In this document: piece by piece, positions 37,001 through 45,201 of the stretch
How positions within the stretch are numbered: position 1 is the stretch's first letter
Layout of the letters: each line of letters starts with the position of its first letter
Assembly: GCF_001761325.1 (NCBI RefSeq)
Contig: NZ_CP017478.1
Location: 1,633,501 to 1,697,500 of the forward strand
DNA: 64,000 nucleotides
Direction of reading: 5' to 3'
From: Urechidicola croceus
Lineage (GTDB): Bacteria > Bacteroidota > Bacteroidia > Flavobacteriales > Flavobacteriaceae
Position numbers and translations under genes: made by a program
Notes under the pieces: generated by a model
What the model was told of the DNA's origin: nothing
What the model saw: only the letters and a program-made list of their open reading frames with translations
Database searches by the model: none

Positions 37001-37167
37001 CTAATAAATTTTTAGACAACACTCCATTTAAAGCCGTATCTTTTTATGTGAGAGGAAATAATTTAAAATACTTTACTGATTTAGAAGACGCTTACTCACC
37101 CGAAGCAGGGTTTGGACAATATCCAATTGTCAGAACATGGACATTTGGCTCATCTATAACATTTTAA
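34099..37167 (+). CDS. SusC-like TonB-dependent outer-membrane receptor
   Basis: The 1022-residue protein imports oligosaccharides across the outer membrane with TonB energy. It has a signal peptide ending near ALMNAQ, a carboxypeptidase-D-like regulatory domain (TVSGTITDADGPLPGVNVVLKGTTNGTT), a TonB-box region (DTLDEVIVVGYGSMERSNVTGAIS), a plug domain (VPNVVEALRGQVAGLRVTRGGGQPG, GAGAIYGSSAANGVVLITTKSG) and a barrel ending in VRTWTFGSSITF. It starts the susC-susD-SGBP operon. Glucuronoxylan fragments are the likely cargo, from the neighbouring GH10 and GH67 genes. Confidence 0.95.
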   Translation: MINYLFSKSNSTCFKRLGLLTLFIMFSALMNAQTTVSGTITDADGPLPGVNVVLKGTTNGTTADFDGNYSISNIPTNGILVFSSIGYTTKEVSVNGQTQINVTLDAATDTLDEVIVVGYGSMERSNVTGAISTVDVAAIENTPVPNVVEALRGQVAGLRVTRGGGQPGSGVNFTIRGVNSLGGQAAEGNPNRPIIVVDGVPIPEGNLSELNSDDIESVNVIKDAGAGAIYGSSAANGVVLITTKSGSVGKPTITVNASSSINEVASRVNIMNGDEYIKYLFDSGQGTTVDGVLDANETINYINGNQVDWQNELLKQGIVNNLSLAVSGGTEKIRFYLSGDLYKEEGIVVNSDYNRYSFRFNGDYSPSDKVKIGARVQLTKSFADETANAINDFPDGNGGFAPFIPIFNNTPLGDIRDADGNFTKFVRDDRFQINPFFRYDESVVDRFITRSYVNPYVEIGILDGLKYTLNTFAEERSQFYGRFTSSDFRDGDPSTAQIQKQNSTNYLVDNIINFKKDYGKHGIDATFVYGFQKNEFEQIDAFSDQLATDLLGYNGIDDTSTENQRFSWDTDESGRVYYVGRIGYDYDNKYVVTLTMRRDGSSKFGPSTRFGNFPSASVAWNAHNESFWNEDAALNSLKFRASYGTLGNDRITNYGYLGTPSVIRSTILIDPDPDNDPLEPDLVPQNIVGYAKNTLANPYLRWETSKQLNLGVDFGLFNNRLNGSIDVYKIDTGEILLPEFIPVVNGYESYISNVGVTTNKGIDVALRGNIIQNEDFTWNAAVNWATDRNEVVSLNRANLDSNGQPRDDEANGWFIGEPIGAIYSYQFEGIWQADEAAEAAAFNQVPGDAKYLDVNGDGEITPGEDRFVIGTPNPDWYGGITNTFTYKGLELSVLLEAVQGVTVVNNFYGGYNGRNNQVAIDYWTPERPSNTFPRVGSQDWNGERGEAVRARDASFVSLRNVSLTYNMPNKFLDNTPFKAVSFYVRGNNLKYFTDLEDAYSPEAGFGQYPIVRTWTFGSSITF

Positions 37168-37188
37168 AAAATTAATTTTATATTTATT

Positions 37189-38778
37189 ATGAAAAAAATA
37201 AACTTTTACTTGTCAATTTTCTCGGCATTACTTGTATTTACAAGTTGTGATGAAGATATTATTGATCTTACGGAAAGAGACAGATTAACAACTGAGATTG
37301 CTGTTGCAAATATAGATGGGCTAGAAACATCTATGTTAGATGTATATGTGCAAGCTAGATCTCTACATGAAAATAATGAAATCTCTCTCTATAAACAATG
37401 CGGTACAGATATTGTTACATCAGGAACAAATATGGTAGATGTAAATGCTGGAGGTATGCTTGGGATGATGGAATATGGGAATGCATTTGATGCATCTAGT
37501 GGATCACTAGAAGACATTTTTAACGGTCTGTATTTATCACTTGATAGATGTAATGTAGTTATAGCATTTGGAGAAAATTTTGAAGCAGCAGATCAAGAAG
37601 AAGAAGATAGAAAAAACACTATTATTGGTGAAGCGTATGCATTAAGAGCCTACGTTATTTTAGAATTAGCAGAACGTTGGGATACAGCAGCAATTGTACC
37701 TTTACCAAACAGTGTTGATGATATTGTTTTTGATGTAGAATTGCTTTCAAGAGATGTTTTAATGGAGAAAGTAGTTGAAGATGCTACAGCTGCAACACTA
37801 TTATTAAAAACTAGATTAGAAAACAACGATGTAGGGAAGCCTTCCAAAGAAATGGCTTATTTACTGTTAGCTAAAGCTCAAATGTGGTTAGGTAATTGGG
37901 AAGAAGCTGCTGATGCTGCTGAAGGCGTTATATCACAAGGTGCTCAATTACAACCATTAGATGATATTTTTGGACTTCAAGGAGGTAAAACAGGAGAAGA
38001 AAATAATCAAGAACTAATTTTCTCATGGATATTTAACCCTGCAGACCAAAATAGACCTCAACGTACTGTACAAATGTATGTACCACTATATGATAGAGTC
38101 CCAGGAATTGCTAGAACCCTTGAGCAAGGTGCTAGACCATGGTCTAGATTATCACCATCAGATTATTATTGGACATTATTTGACGAAGAAGATGGTCGTT
38201 TAAATGCTTGGCACAAATTGTCTTGGACTGTTGATGATGCTGATGCAATTGATACATCTCTAGGTGATATTGCTGTGGGAGATGAATTAACTTCTGAATC
38301 TCCATACTTTTTAAACTGGGCATCAAATGATAATGAATTACGTTATTTAGATCCAACAACTACAAAAACTTGGGAAGATGCTACTTACGGTAGAACTGAA
38401 GCTGAAGCTGAAGGATTTAGAAATATAATTGTTTACAGGCTTTCTGAAGCATATATTATTGGTGCCGAAGCACATTGGAGAAATAATAATGAAGGAAGAG
38501 CATTGACATTGATTAATACTTTAAGAGAAAGAGCCTATGGAAATTCTTCACACAACTTCACTAGTTTAGATCAAGAAACAATTATTGAAGAACATGCTCG
38601 TGAATTAGGACATGAAGGTCATAGATGGTCTTTTATGAAGCGTTTAGGACTATTAATAGAAAGAGTAAGATTACATAATCCAAGTGCAGCACCTAATATT
38701 CAAGACAGAAATGTTAGATGGCCTATTCCACAAGGTTTTGTTGATCAAGTTGGTGTAGAACAAAATACAGGTTACTAA
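37189..38778 (+). CDS. SusD/RagB-family glycan-binding lipoprotein
   Basis: The 529-residue protein forms the lid of the SusC channel. It has a lipobox at Cys20 (LLVFTSCDEDIIDL) with acidic residues after the Cys, as in surface-exported Bacteroidota lipoproteins. Family features include GEAYALRAYVILELAERWD, AEGVISQGAQLQPLDDIF, YRLSEAYIIGAEAHWR and the C-terminal EEHARELGHEGHRWSFMKRLGLL. It starts 21 bp after susC. Substrate assignment is by context. Confidence 0.95.
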   Translation: MKKINFYLSIFSALLVFTSCDEDIIDLTERDRLTTEIAVANIDGLETSMLDVYVQARSLHENNEISLYKQCGTDIVTSGTNMVDVNAGGMLGMMEYGNAFDASSGSLEDIFNGLYLSLDRCNVVIAFGENFEAADQEEEDRKNTIIGEAYALRAYVILELAERWDTAAIVPLPNSVDDIVFDVELLSRDVLMEKVVEDATAATLLLKTRLENNDVGKPSKEMAYLLLAKAQMWLGNWEEAADAAEGVISQGAQLQPLDDIFGLQGGKTGEENNQELIFSWIFNPADQNRPQRTVQMYVPLYDRVPGIARTLEQGARPWSRLSPSDYYWTLFDEEDGRLNAWHKLSWTVDDADAIDTSLGDIAVGDELTSESPYFLNWASNDNELRYLDPTTTKTWEDATYGRTEAEAEGFRNIIVYRLSEAYIIGAEAHWRNNNEGRALTLINTLRERAYGNSSHNFTSLDQETIIEEHARELGHEGHRWSFMKRLGLLIERVRLHNPSAAPNIQDRNVRWPIPQGFVDQVGVEQNTGY

Positions 38779-38795
38779 AACTTAACAATATAATT

Positions 38796-40754
38796 ATGAA
38801 AAAATATTTAAAAATACTATTTAGTTTTTTTGCAACGATTGTATTACTTACTGTAATTAGTTGTGAAGAAGATGACTTGAATACGGCTATTGGCACAGGT
38901 AATGTTGCAATTACTAGTATTAATCCAACGGCTGAATTTCCTATGGAAACAGTAACTCTAGAAGGAGTAGATTTTCACACTGTACAATTTGTATTTGTTG
39001 GTACTAGACAAACTCCATTTCAATTAGATGGAAATATAATTTCATTTGTGATTCCTGATGGAACACCTCCTGGAATGACTCCAATCACTTTGGCAATGGC
39101 AAATAATTATCGTGTTACCGCTGAAATGGAAGTTTTATTAAGACCTGTACCAGTATTTAAAACTATATCACCAAGTGCAGCAGCACCTGGAGAAAATGTT
39201 ACAATTTCAGGATCTGCTTTAGAAAATGTTGAAACAATCACTGTAGGTGGTGTTGAGGCTGAACTTGTCTCGGCTGATGGAACAGAATTAATATTCACAG
39301 TACCTGAAGGCCCTGTATTAAATACTCGCAATGTAATTGAATTAACAACATCTGGAGGTACTACTGCTTCAGAATCAATTTTTTATGTAGCACAAAACTT
39401 AGTTTTAAATGGGATATTAGAAGAAGGTGATGGAGATGATTTTACTAATTGGGGTAAATGGAATGGTGCTGACGGATTAATAGCATCAGACCAACCGTAT
39501 TATGGAAGATCTTTAAAAGCTATTGCTGCTGGTGGTGATGCTTGGAGAACACAATTTGTAAGTGACCCAACTGAAACTGCAGTAGATGCTGAATATATTG
39601 CATATATGTGGATTAAAGCTGAAGAAGCTGGTGGAAATATTCGATTTTCGACCAACTCTGCAACAGGTGCTTTATATTCTGGTAATTATGATATTACTAC
39701 AGAATGGCAACAAATTGAATGGGTTTTTACAAATAATGATCCTGCGTCAAGACTTGTATTAGATTTAGGCGTATCTGATGGTATGATTTATCATATAGAT
39801 AATATAACATTAGTAAGTACAGCATCTGGACCACCTCCACCTCCTAACCTATTATTAAATGGAGACCTTGAATTGGGTGGAGATGATGATTTCACTAATT
39901 GGGGAGAATGGAATGGTGCTGATTTAATGACTGTTGAAACTTCAGAAGTACATGGTGGAAGTAGAGCTTTAAGAGCAGTTGGTGCTGGTGCAGATGCATG
40001 GAGAACACAATTTGCTAGTGATGGTGTAATTACTGAAGTTGGTCAAACATATATTGCTAGTATGTGGATTAAAGGTGAAGGCGCAGGAGATGGAGGAAAT
40101 GTTCGTTTCTCTACCGCTGCAACCGCAGGTGCACTTTACGGACCTAATTTCGATATTACTGGTGAATGGCAACAAGTTTTTTGGGAGTTTGAAGCTAATG
40201 ACGCATTAACGAATCTTGTATTAGATTTAGGTGCAGTAGCAGATGCAATATATTATGTAGATGATATCAGTTTAACTGAAACACCACCTCCTCCTCCAAA
40301 TGAAAATATTTTATTAAACCCAGGTTTGGAAGAAGGTGATGGAGATGATTTTACTAATTGGGGTAAATGGAATGGTGCAGATTTATTAACTGCTGAAACT
40401 TCAGAAGTACATGGTGGAAGTAGAGCTTTAAGAGCAGTAGGTTTTGGTGGCGATGCTTGGAGAACTCAGTTTGCCAGTGATGCTGCAGAAACTGAAAATG
40501 GAGTAAATTATGTTGCTAGTATGTGGATAAAAGCTGAAGAAGGGAGCCCAGGAGATGGAGGATCAGTTAGATTTTCAACTGCCGCAACAGCAGGTGCTTT
40601 GTATGGTCCAGACTTTATAGTTTCTACTGAATGGCAAGAATATACTTGGACATTTACAGCTAATGACGTAGCCACAAATCTAGTTTTAGATGTAGGGCTA
40701 ATAGAAAATGCTGTATATTTTATTGATGATATAACTCTTACAGAAGAAGATTAA
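38796..40754 (+). CDS. Surface glycan-binding lipoprotein with IPT/TIG domains and three CBM-like repeats
   Basis: The third gene of the operon encodes 652 residues. The lipobox is at Cys23 (ISCEEDD). Two IPT/TIG beta-sandwich domains follow (VAITSINPTAEFPMETVTL near 30, and TISPSAAAPGENVTISG near 125). Three repeats of about 145 residues come next, starting near 200, 350 and 503. Each has (L)NxxLExGDGDDFTNWGxWNGAD, DAWRTQF, YxAxMWIKxE and a closing YxxDDIxLT, as in family 4/9/22-type carbohydrate-binding modules. Pro-rich linkers (PPPPPN) separate them. It probably holds xylan at the cell surface for the SusCD pair. Confidence 0.88.
   Translation: MKKYLKILFSFFATIVLLTVISCEEDDLNTAIGTGNVAITSINPTAEFPMETVTLEGVDFHTVQFVFVGTRQTPFQLDGNIISFVIPDGTPPGMTPITLAMANNYRVTAEMEVLLRPVPVFKTISPSAAAPGENVTISGSALENVETITVGGVEAELVSADGTELIFTVPEGPVLNTRNVIELTTSGGTTASESIFYVAQNLVLNGILEEGDGDDFTNWGKWNGADGLIASDQPYYGRSLKAIAAGGDAWRTQFVSDPTETAVDAEYIAYMWIKAEEAGGNIRFSTNSATGALYSGNYDITTEWQQIEWVFTNNDPASRLVLDLGVSDGMIYHIDNITLVSTASGPPPPPNLLLNGDLELGGDDDFTNWGEWNGADLMTVETSEVHGGSRALRAVGAGADAWRTQFASDGVITEVGQTYIASMWIKGEGAGDGGNVRFSTAATAGALYGPNFDITGEWQQVFWEFEANDALTNLVLDLGAVADAIYYVDDISLTETPPPPPNENILLNPGLEEGDGDDFTNWGKWNGADLLTAETSEVHGGSRALRAVGFGGDAWRTQFASDAAETENGVNYVASMWIKAEEGSPGDGGSVRFSTAATAGALYGPDFIVSTEWQEYTWTFTANDVATNLVLDVGLIENAVYFIDDITLTEED
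39408..40742 (+). repeat. Three tandem CBM-like units with identical DNA blocks
   Basis: The repeat units lie at about 39408-39826, 39849-40281 and 40306-40742. Units 1 and 3 share a perfect 50-bp block (39420-39469 and 40329-40378). Units 2 and 3 share a perfect 45-bp block (39935-39979 and 40394-40438). Identity at synonymous positions points to recent duplication or gene conversion. Confidence 0.93.
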
Positions 40755-40780
40755 TATTTGAATTAAATTATAAATAGTTA

Positions 40781-40813
40781 AAAAACCGAGGTCTTACAAT
40801 CTCGGTTTTTTTA
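40781..40813 (+). terminator. Terminator after the SusCD-SGBP operon
   Basis: AAAAACCGAG (40781-40790) pairs with CTCGGTTTTT (40801-40810) around a 10-nt loop and is followed by more T residues. It separates the three-gene Sus operon from the esterase genes. Confidence 0.88.
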
Positions 40814-40848
40814 TCTTTATTTTTCATAAAAATAATTTCTACATAAAA

Positions 40849-43515
40849 ATGAAACTTAAAATCTTTTTTACTTCATATATATTTCTACTCTTTAATTTAT
40901 GTTATAGCCAAATTAAATTGCCTAACCAAATTAGTGATGGAATTGTATTACAAAGAAATGAAGAAGTTAAAATTTGGGGTTGGGCTTCACCAAGAGAAAC
41001 TATTAAATTAACTTTTAAAAACAAAAAATATAAAACCAAAGCCGATAAAAATGGTAATTGGTCAATACTACTTCCTGCTCAAAAAGCAGGAGGTCCGTAT
41101 AAAATGTCTTTCAATGGAAAAAACAAAGTAGAAGTTAATAATATTCTTTTTGGCGATGTATGGTTGTGCACTGGTCAGTCAAACATGGTGTTACAAATGG
41201 AAAGAGTTAAAGAACGTTTTCCTGATGAAATTGCAAATGCAAATTACCCAGAAATTAGAAACTTTTTTATCCCAACAAAAACAAACATTCAAGAACCTCA
41301 AAAAGATTTACCTAAAGGCGAATGGAAATCAGCAGTTGGAAATGATATACTTGGCATTGGAGCCGTAACCTATTTTTTTGCAAAAGATTTATATAACAAA
41401 TACCATATCCCTATTGGAATTATAAACGCTAGTGTTGGTGGAACTCCAATTCAATCTTGGATTAGTGAAGAAGGTTTTAAAGAATTTCCAGATGATTTAT
41501 CAATAATTCAAAAGAATAAAGATAATCAGTATACAAAACAATTTACAATAAAACCTGAATCTAATAATTCTTACAAACCAAAAGACAAAGGCTTAATTGG
41601 TGATTTAAAATGGTACGAAGAAAACTATCAACCTAAAGGATGGTCAAATTTTAATCTTCCAGGTTATTGGGAAGACCAAGGTGTAAAAGATGTAAACGGA
41701 GTTGTATGGTTTCGAAAAGAAATTGATATTCCTGCTTCAATGATTGGTGTTGATGCTAAACTTTATATGGGAAGAATTGTTGATGCTGATGAAGTCTATG
41801 TCAACGGAACAAAAGTTGGTGGAATCACATATCAATATCCACCTAGAAGATATTCAGTACCTAAAGGAATTCTAAAAATTGGAAAAAATATAATTACTGT
41901 ACGTGTTACAAATTATGGTGGTAAAGGTGGTTTTGTACCAGACAAACCTTATAATTTAGTTGCCAATAATCAAACAATTGATTTAAAAGGAGTTTGGCAA
42001 TATAAAGTTGGAGAAGTATTTGTCCCGTCTATAAATACATCTACCTACAATCAATTTTGGTCTCAAAATCAACCAACCTCTTTATATAATGCTATGGTTG
42101 CTCCTATTAAAAATCAAAAAATAAAAGGAATTTTATGGTATCAGGGAGAATCAAATGTGTCGAATCCTAAACCTTACTATAATTATCTACCTGCATTAAT
42201 AAAAGATTACAGAAATCAGTTTAATCAAGGCGAATTACCTTTTTTATATGTACAACTAGCAAATTTTCAAGATGTAGATTATTTACCAACAGAAAGTAAT
42301 TGGGCAGAATTAAGAGATGCACAATTCAATGCGCTTTCGATTCCAAATACTGCAATGACAGTTGCTACTGATTTAGGAGAATGGAATGATATTCATCCTT
42401 TAAACAAAGAAGGTGTTGGAAAACGTTTGGCTTTGGGCGCTATGAAATTGGCTTACGACGAAAATATTGTACACTCTGGCCCTGTTTATAAATCTTCTAA
42501 AATTGATGGAAATAAAATTATTCTATCTTTTGATTCCGTTGGAAGTGGATTAATTTCTATAGATGATGAACCTTTAAACAGGTTTGAAATTGCTGGAGAA
42601 GATCAAAAATTTGTTTGGGCCGATGCTGAAATAGTTGGAAATACAGTTGAAGTTTCAAATAAAAACATCGCAAATCCAAGATATATAAAATATGCTTGGG
42701 CAGACAACCCTAAAGGTGCAAACTTATACAATAAAGAAGGTTTACCTGCTTCACCCTTTAGAAATTATAATCCTGACAAATTAAATGACAAACCTTGGCA
42801 AGGTAAAAAAGGTGCAGTTGTATTAACGTATGATGATGCCTTAAACGTACATTTAGACAATGTTTTACCAGCACTTAACAAACTTAATTTAAAAGGAACT
42901 TTCTATGTTTCTACATATTCTGAAGCATTTAGAAACAGAATAAATGATTGGAGAAAGTTAGCTCAAGATGGTCATGAATTGGCAAATCACACAATATTTC
43001 ATCCATGTATAAAAAATGAAAACCGTTCTTGGGTAAATGACAATTATGACATGGGAACCTATACCGTAGAGCGTATGGTTGATGAAATAAAAATCAACAA
43101 TACACTACTTGAAGCCATAGATGGAAAAAAAGAAAGAACCTTTGCTTATACCTGTGGAGATTTTACTGTTGGAGGTGAAAACTTTTTTATGGATGAATTA
43201 AAAAATGATTTAGTTGGTGCAAGAGCAGTTCGCCATGAAATGCACAAAATTGATGAAATCGATATTTACAGTATTGATTCTTATGCAATTGTAGGTGAAA
43301 CTGGAGAACAAATGATTGAATTGGTTAAAAAAGCCATTAAAAATAATTCGTTACTTGTGTTTTTATTTCACGGTGTTGGCGGAGAACATTCAATGGATGT
43401 TTCCTTATCTGCACATCAAGAATTAATTGATTATTTAAAAGCGAATGAAACAGAAGTTTGGACTACAACTTTAATTGATGCCATTGAAAATATTAAGAAA
43501 AATCAATCAAAATAA
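40849..43515 (+). CDS. SGNH/SASA carbohydrate esterase fused to a polysaccharide deacetylase
   Basis: An 888-residue secreted protein. Residues about 25-630 are a sialate-O-acetylesterase-like (SASA) SGNH esterase: GQSN at 109-112 with Ser111, LWYQGESN, and the Asp/His in DLGEWNDIHPLNKEG. A beta-sandwich insertion (about 255-385, PGYWEDQGVKDVNGVVWFRKEID) resembles galactose-binding-like domains. Residues about 655-888 are a NodB/CE4-like deacetylase: TYDD at 660-663, and H714 and H718 in NHTIFHP. The SASA part resembles xylan acetylesterases of family CE20. Together they probably deacetylate xylan. It starts 7 bp ahead of the CE15-like gene's upstream neighbour end, forming an operon with it. 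Confidence 0.85.
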   Translation: MKLKIFFTSYIFLLFNLCYSQIKLPNQISDGIVLQRNEEVKIWGWASPRETIKLTFKNKKYKTKADKNGNWSILLPAQKAGGPYKMSFNGKNKVEVNNILFGDVWLCTGQSNMVLQMERVKERFPDEIANANYPEIRNFFIPTKTNIQEPQKDLPKGEWKSAVGNDILGIGAVTYFFAKDLYNKYHIPIGIINASVGGTPIQSWISEEGFKEFPDDLSIIQKNKDNQYTKQFTIKPESNNSYKPKDKGLIGDLKWYEENYQPKGWSNFNLPGYWEDQGVKDVNGVVWFRKEIDIPASMIGVDAKLYMGRIVDADEVYVNGTKVGGITYQYPPRRYSVPKGILKIGKNIITVRVTNYGGKGGFVPDKPYNLVANNQTIDLKGVWQYKVGEVFVPSINTSTYNQFWSQNQPTSLYNAMVAPIKNQKIKGILWYQGESNVSNPKPYYNYLPALIKDYRNQFNQGELPFLYVQLANFQDVDYLPTESNWAELRDAQFNALSIPNTAMTVATDLGEWNDIHPLNKEGVGKRLALGAMKLAYDENIVHSGPVYKSSKIDGNKIILSFDSVGSGLISIDDEPLNRFEIAGEDQKFVWADAEIVGNTVEVSNKNIANPRYIKYAWADNPKGANLYNKEGLPASPFRNYNPDKLNDKPWQGKKGAVVLTYDDALNVHLDNVLPALNKLNLKGTFYVSTYSEAFRNRINDWRKLAQDGHELANHTIFHPCIKNENRSWVNDNYDMGTYTVERMVDEIKINNTLLEAIDGKKERTFAYTCGDFTVGGENFFMDELKNDLVGARAVRHEMHKIDEIDIYSIDSYAIVGETGEQMIELVKKAIKNNSLLVFLFHGVGGEHSMDVSLSAHQELIDYLKANETEVWTTTLIDAIENIKKNQSK

Positions 43516-43521
43516 TTTATC

Positions 43522-45060
43522 ATGAAAAGATTATCATTATTAGTAATATTCCTTTTAATTGTTAATCAATTAAATGCACAATCTTGGTTATTGACTCCAA
43601 AAGAAAGAGATAGCATCAATCAACTTGGTCAAAAAAACCAAGAAGACATGATGAAACAATTAGGAATTACAGCATTAAGACATGGCCCAAGCGGAAATCC
43701 TTCTGCACCAAATGCTGCTAATTATGATGAATCACTTGCCAATCCTTGTCCTGAACTTCCAAAATTATTAATTACTAATAATGGTAAAAAAGTTAAAAAT
43801 AATGATGATTGGTTTAAAAAACGTAGACCAGAAATTATAGAAGGTTTTGAAAGAGAAGTTTATGGAAGAATTCCAGAAAATGTTCCTAATGTTACTTGGA
43901 CTGTTGAAATTGAAGATCATGAATTTATAGGATGGACACCTGTTGTTGCTAAAAAATTAAAAGGTCATGTAGATAATAGTGATTATCCATTAATTAATGT
44001 TGATATTAATGCAATGCTAGTCGTGCCCAAAAATGTAAAAGGTCCAGTTCCTGTATTAATTATGTTAGATTTTAACGAGCCAAAATTCCCTGCTCCTGCT
44101 CAACCTTCATCAAAAGACATGGAAATTCTTAATCAATCATTCAAAAAAATGATGATTAAAAATGACCCGAAAATGAAAGCAATTTTTGATAAATATCCAG
44201 CATATAATCCAATTACAAAATTACCAGCACCAAATATATTTGCACCAAAACCTGAAGGAGATTTACCATCAACCGAACAGTTGATTGCTGCAGGTTGGGG
44301 ATATTTAACATTACAGCCTTCAAGTATCCAAGCAGATAATTCTGCTGGATTAACAAGTGGAATTATAGGTTTGGCAAACAAAGGTCAACAACGTACACCT
44401 GAAGATTGGGGCGCTTTACGAGCTTGGGCTTGGGGAGCATCAAGAGCATTAGATTATTTAGAAACAGATGAATTAGTTGATGCAAAAAAAGTTGGAATTG
44501 AAGGTGTTTCTCGATATGGTAAAGCAGCATTAGTCACATTGGCTTTTGACGAGCGATTTGCTATTGGTTTAATTGGGTCGTCAGGAAAAGGTGGAGCAAC
44601 ATTACACAGACGTGTTTTTGGTGAAGCAGTAGAAAGTTTAACAGGTTCTGGTGAAAGCCATTGGATGGCTGGAAATTATATTAAATACGGAACTTCTGAA
44701 TCTACTTTTGGTAGTAAAACTGGTTGTGATTTACCTGTTGACTCCCATCAATTAATTGCACTTTGTGCTCCAAGACCAACATTTATTAGTTACGGTATTC
44801 CTGAAAAAGGAGATTCTAATTGGTTAGACCAAAAAGGAAGTTACATGGCAACCATTGCTGCCGGTGAAGTTTTTAAATTATTAGGAGTTAAAGATCTTGG
44901 CGTTTCTAATGATTATTTAAAAGAAGAAATACCTCCTTACAATACTGATATGTTAGACGGAAATTTGGCTTGGAGACAACATGATGGTGGACATACAGAT
45001 TGGCCAAATATGAAACATTTTATTCCTTGGGCAAATAGAATGTTGAATTATGAGAAATAA
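43522..45060 (+). CDS. CE15-type glucuronoyl esterase
   Basis: A 512-residue secreted alpha/beta hydrolase (signal ending NQLNAQ) that resembles family CE15 4-O-methyl-glucuronoyl methylesterases, which cut the ester between xylan glucuronate and lignin or a methyl group. The nucleophile motif GVSRYGK places Ser330 (family consensus GCSRxGK). WGASRALDYLETD before it and HDGGHTDWPN near the end, with the probable catalytic His491, fit the family. It follows the esterase fusion by 6 bp. Fits the presence of GH67 alpha-glucuronidase in this locus. Confidence 0.88.
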   Translation: MKRLSLLVIFLLIVNQLNAQSWLLTPKERDSINQLGQKNQEDMMKQLGITALRHGPSGNPSAPNAANYDESLANPCPELPKLLITNNGKKVKNNDDWFKKRRPEIIEGFEREVYGRIPENVPNVTWTVEIEDHEFIGWTPVVAKKLKGHVDNSDYPLINVDINAMLVVPKNVKGPVPVLIMLDFNEPKFPAPAQPSSKDMEILNQSFKKMMIKNDPKMKAIFDKYPAYNPITKLPAPNIFAPKPEGDLPSTEQLIAAGWGYLTLQPSSIQADNSAGLTSGIIGLANKGQQRTPEDWGALRAWAWGASRALDYLETDELVDAKKVGIEGVSRYGKAALVTLAFDERFAIGLIGSSGKGGATLHRRVFGEAVESLTGSGESHWMAGNYIKYGTSESTFGSKTGCDLPVDSHQLIALCAPRPTFISYGIPEKGDSNWLDQKGSYMATIAAGEVFKLLGVKDLGVSNDYLKEEIPPYNTDMLDGNLAWRQHDGGHTDWPNMKHFIPWANRMLNYEK

Positions 45061-45201
45061 ACACCTCACATAGAATTTTTCTTATAAATATAAATAAACT
45101 TTATACATTTTACTATTGCATTTGTTTTTTTGAATATTCGCATAAATAACCATATTTTTGACTTATATATGAGGCTAACAAATAAAATTATTTTGGAAGA
45201 A

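Noticed and set aside
45130-45201. N-terminal extension of the CRTAC1-like gene
   Set aside because: It would place 24 residues before a perfect lipoprotein signal peptide that starts at 45202.
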